DNA from: Paenibacillus silvestris
GTDB lineage: Bacteria > Bacillota > Bacilli > Paenibacillales > NBRC-103111
Assembly (NCBI RefSeq): GCF_009882985.1
Contig: NZ_WTUZ01000022.1
Location: forward strand, 1,153,065 to 1,217,064
Direction of reading: 5' to 3'
Length of the DNA stretch: 64,000 bases
The position numbers were made by a program, and so were the translations under genes. Below, piece after piece: positions 61,647 to 64,000 of the stretch. The notes beneath the pieces were generated by a model, which had not been told where the DNA came from, did no database searches, and saw nothing but the letters and a program-made list of their open reading frames with translations. How positions within the stretch are numbered: position 1 is the first letter of the stretch; every line of letters starts with the position of its first letter.

Positions 61647-62696
61647 ATGCATAAGCTCTACGAAAGTCTGCATCAATTCGGTGAAAAAGAACTGAGGATG
61701 TTCTTGTATCATTTACTGAACACTGTAGATCATTATGATAAAGAAGGTAGCCTTGAAGAAAAGAGACTTTCCGAAGAATTAATGAAAATCATTCAAAGGC
61801 AAATAGATGTAGTTCAAAGTCATCAATTACAGTCTAGTGCTCTCCAAAATTACGTCCATCTTGTTTTTAGTCTCTCTGATGCAGGTTCGTTAAAAGTAGC
61901 TCTTAGTAGAATAGGGAAACGGACGGTATCGCAAGTTATGGCTTTCAATGAGTTGTTTTCAGTAGGGCCAATTTCTGACTTGGATACAATAACTGGCCAG
62001 CAAAATAGACTATTTTGGATGATGGAACGCAACAGAGATTACAGATATGGTCAGGATATCAACAGAGAGCATCAGCTTGTGAATATAATAAGTGCAGTAA
62101 AAAGTATTCCTGAAAATAAGACTATCGTCATTTGGTGCGCAGATAATGCTCATGATCAGACAGGCTTACGCTTTGTCTTGTATTTGTTGAGAGAAAGAGA
62201 ACAGCAGATTAATGTTGTTAACATGTCGGAGGTCTATGAGGCCTCAGGGTTGCAAGTCAAAGATAAGGCTATTCCCTATGCAATGGGTCAAATCGACCAA
62301 GAGATTTATGAGGAACTCGTAAGAAAATATTATGATGGTTTCACTCTTGAGCCTTGCCAGAGAAGACTGTACGAATCAGAATGGCTTCAACTTACTAATC
62401 AAAATTCTGAGCTTCGCATTTGGAAAGACGGTGTCGTTAAAGGCAGTGATATGTGTATGTTGGATGAGGTGATTGTAAAGGCAGTCACTGAACTAGAGCA
62501 GGAGCAGGAACAGAATGAGAATGGGTTTATAAGAGCCGGAAGTATCGTCGCTAGGGTGTTTGATATTTTCCAGCAACTCGTAGGAGATTGGTTTATTACC
62601 TATAGAATCTGGATTTTAGTAAACCGAGGTATTCTGACGTTTAGAGGGCTGCCGTGGGCTTTGCATCAGTTTTCAGTGAAATTGGTAAAGGGTTAA
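61647..62696 (+). CDS. DUF1835/DUF3658 domain protein
   Basis: This protein has 349 residues from the ATG at 61647, 6 bases after GAGGAGG; the frame runs further upstream through the preceding terminator and is not coding there. The middle part (about 80-205) has the DUF1835 pattern: V-H-L-V-F-S-L-S-D-A-G-S-L, the F-S-V-G-P-I segment and I-V-I-W-C-A-D-N-A-H-D-Q-T-G. The C-terminal part (about 230-340) fits DUF3658. The function of these proteins is not established; there is no signal peptide or membrane segment. It has no operon partner. Confidence 0.85.
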   Translation: MHKLYESLHQFGEKELRMFLYHLLNTVDHYDKEGSLEEKRLSEELMKIIQRQIDVVQSHQLQSSALQNYVHLVFSLSDAGSLKVALSRIGKRTVSQVMAFNELFSVGPISDLDTITGQQNRLFWMMERNRDYRYGQDINREHQLVNIISAVKSIPENKTIVIWCADNAHDQTGLRFVLYLLREREQQINVVNMSEVYEASGLQVKDKAIPYAMGQIDQEIYEELVRKYYDGFTLEPCQRRLYESEWLQLTNQNSELRIWKDGVVKGSDMCMLDEVIVKAVTELEQEQEQNENGFIRAGSIVARVFDIFQQLVGDWFITYRIWILVNRGILTFRGLPWALHQFSVKLVKG

Positions 62697-63296
62697 TTAT
62701 TTAGCATCTGCCAGTGCTTTACTTCTACAATTTTGAAGGATCATGAAGGATGTCTGGGACAAACTTCCGAATCAGGATACCGACGAACTATTGTATATTA
62801 GCCCCGATTCCTTTCCTTCATGGCGTCCATGAAGAATAAGAGGCTATCCAAGTTTGAATGTATTTCAGATGTACCCGTTCTTGACATAGTATTTACTTGT
62901 GTTATTGATAAAATAGTAAGGTTATTCGAGTTGATAACGAGGGGCAGTAAGAAACCTTATGGTTTCAGACTGCCTCTTTCTTATTACCTTTGCCCCGAGG
63001 AACGCTCTGCCGACTTCACCGGAGTTAGCGCTCTAGTGGTTGATTCTGATTGCTCTGGTCGAGCATCAGGTGCTGGCCCTGTAGTCTGCCTTTTTACATC
63101 TCGAGAAGGAGTCATCGCAATTCCGAATGCCGCGGTTGATTCAGAATCTTAGGATTTCACGAGATAGGGGCAGTAACACTCATATCGATTTTTCATAAAG
63201 CATATCGCCTTTTTACATTTACATTCCAGTTTATCGAACCTATGATTAATTTGTTTGAAATATTGATTATAACTCAAATTTGAAAGGAGTTACTTT
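62697..63296. other. 600-base region without a convincing gene
   Basis: A plus-strand frame at 62820-63152 (110 codons) has no ribosome site and unnatural composition. The minus strand over 62990-63150 holds a short Ser/Thr/Pro-rich open stretch without start or context. It also holds a TTGACA box (62881), a terminator-like hairpin (62938-62985) and a repeated GGGGCAGTAA (62941-62950 and 63167-63176). It may be a decayed gene. Confidence 0.55.
62938..62985 (+). terminator. Terminator-like hairpin
   Basis: GGCAGT...GAAACC (62943-62957) pairs with GGTTTC...ACTGCC (62961-62975), followed by TCTTTCTTATT. Which transcript it ends is unclear. Confidence 0.5.
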
Positions 63297-63677
63297 ATGA
63301 AAAAAACGGATTTTATCGACAATAAGTCACAAGCGTATGAGACTCGACAAAATTGCCATGGTGGGACAGGTCCTTTTCAATTAAAGGATATTATTCAAAC
63401 GGTGTCATCAAGCGATAAGCAGTATATCAAATTCATTCATGATGATATAATCCCGCCAGGTTCTACGTTTGGTTATCACCAACATAACAGCGATGATCCC
63501 ATGGAAGAGTGGTATTACTGCATTTCTGGTCACGGAATCATGGAGCTTGATGGCAACCAATACGAGATGTCGGCCGGCGACATAAGCGTCTGCCGTGCAA
63601 CCGGCAGCCACGGTCTTATTAATAACGGTCCCGAGGATTTAAGAATTATTGTGATATATGCTTCTTCAATAAAATAA
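63297..63677 (+). CDS. Small cupin-domain protein
   Basis: This 126-residue single-domain cupin starts at an ATG after GAAAGGAG. The first cupin motif shows metal ligands His62, His64 and Glu70 (G-Y-H-Q-H then E-E-W-Y-Y), and the second motif has the late H in S-H-G-L. Such proteins are metal-dependent isomerases, dioxygenases or sugar-binding regulators. It lies 13 bases before a Gfo/Idh/MocA-type oxidoreductase, a pairing common in sugar or inositol metabolism. The exact function is unknown. Confidence 0.9.
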   Translation: MKKTDFIDNKSQAYETRQNCHGGTGPFQLKDIIQTVSSSDKQYIKFIHDDIIPPGSTFGYHQHNSDDPMEEWYYCISGHGIMELDGNQYEMSAGDISVCRATGSHGLINNGPEDLRIIVIYASSIK

Positions 63678-63690
63678 AGGGGTGATAAGC

Positions 63691-64000
63691 ATGAGCAATA
63701 GAAAACTTAGAGTAGGTGTTGTCGGATTAACTGTGGGAGCAAGTCATGTTAAAGACTACGCTAGCAGCGACACCGTTAAAGAAATTGTATTGTGCGACGT
63801 TAATGAATTAAGACTGAAGGAGATCGGAGATAAATATAACATTTCAAAAAAATATACGGATTTCGATAAGATGTTGAAAGAGGAAAATTTAGATGCGATC
63901 AGCCTTGCAGTTCCTAATTTTTTACATATGAGACTTTCCATTCAGGCAATGGAAGCGGGCGTGCATGTGCTGTGTGAAAAACCTATGGCAAGAAATGCGG
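63691..64000 (+). CDS. Gfo/Idh/MocA-family oxidoreductase (3' truncated by window)
   Basis: The open frame runs from the ATG at 63691, after AAGGGGTGA, to the window end (103 complete codons). The Rossmann start is V-G-V-V-G-L-T-V-G, followed by L-C-D-V-N, A-V-P-N-F-L-H and V-L-C-E-K-P-M-A, the catalytic E-K-P motif of this family. It uses NAD(P) to oxidise or reduce sugars, inositols or related compounds. The substrate-binding half lies outside the window. It is co-directional with, and 13 bases after, the cupin gene. Confidence 0.92.
   Translation, partial: MSNRKLRVGVVGLTVGASHVKDYASSDTVKEIVLCDVNELRLKEIGDKYNISKKYTDFDKMLKEENLDAISLAVPNFLHMRLSIQAMEAGVHVLCEKPMARNA

Noticed and set aside
62820..63152. 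A 110-codon open frame on the plus strand
   Set aside because: It has no ribosome binding site, crosses a terminator-like hairpin and has a composition unlike neighbouring proteins.

Overview
The window looks like chromosomal DNA of a Gram-positive plant-polysaccharide degrader of the Paenibacillus type. The evidence is: strong AGGAGG-type ribosome binding sites with many TTG and GTG starts, lipoprotein signal peptides, an S-layer-homology protein, YesM/YesN-like sensor pairs, LplB/LplC-like permeases, and a KimA gene behind a c-di-AMP riboswitch. The species assignment is inference. No tRNA, rRNA, CRISPR array or intact transposase was seen.

Bases 1-49200 form a large carbohydrate-utilisation region. 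It opens with the 3' part of a secreted DUF1680/GH127-type enzyme carrying cadherin-like, cohesin, FIVAR-like and dockerin modules. A convergent gene follows for a cell-wall protein with a cohesin-like domain and three SLH domains. Five ABC sugar importers come next, all on the plus strand. System A (3.9-10.8 kb): two permeases, a binding protein, a large unrecognised (alpha/alpha)-barrel-like enzyme and an AraC regulator. System B (11.1-19.5 kb): two permeases, a binding protein, kinase, short response regulator and GH95. System C (19.7-29.9 kb): kinase, regulator, binding protein, two permeases, GH51, a small DUF6171-type Cys protein and a second GH51. System D (30.2-38.9 kb): binding protein, two permeases, then regulator-kinase-regulator. 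System E (39.0-49.2 kb): binding protein, two permeases, kinase, regulator, GH43 and a DUF5060/DUF4038/DUF5605 protein.

The downstream enzymes have no signal peptides. The likely scheme is that secreted or surface enzymes release oligosaccharides, the five importers take them up (an ATPase must come from elsewhere), and cytoplasmic GH51, GH95, GH43 and related enzymes finish them. Kinase/AraC-type regulators sense each substrate, with catabolite repression suggested by cre-like sites. The enzyme set points to arabinose-rich pectin side chains or arabinogalactan; a link to rhamnogalacturonan II is a hypothesis. Four of the five importers have an RNA hairpin at the junction between binding protein and permease genes.

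Bases 49200-64000 are mixed housekeeping and stress genes: a membrane diguanylate cyclase, a small unknown protein, beta-carbonic anhydrase, a PCYCGC lipoprotein, the c-di-AMP riboswitch and kimA, an unknown protein, an alpha/beta hydrolase with Asp at the nucleophile position, and corA. A divergent arsenic cluster (arsR-arsB-arsC leftward, a second arsR and arsM rightward) has operator-like inverted repeats between its arms. A DUF1835/DUF3658-type protein, a roughly 600-base stretch without a convincing gene, a cupin protein and the start of a Gfo/Idh/MocA oxidoreductase complete the window.
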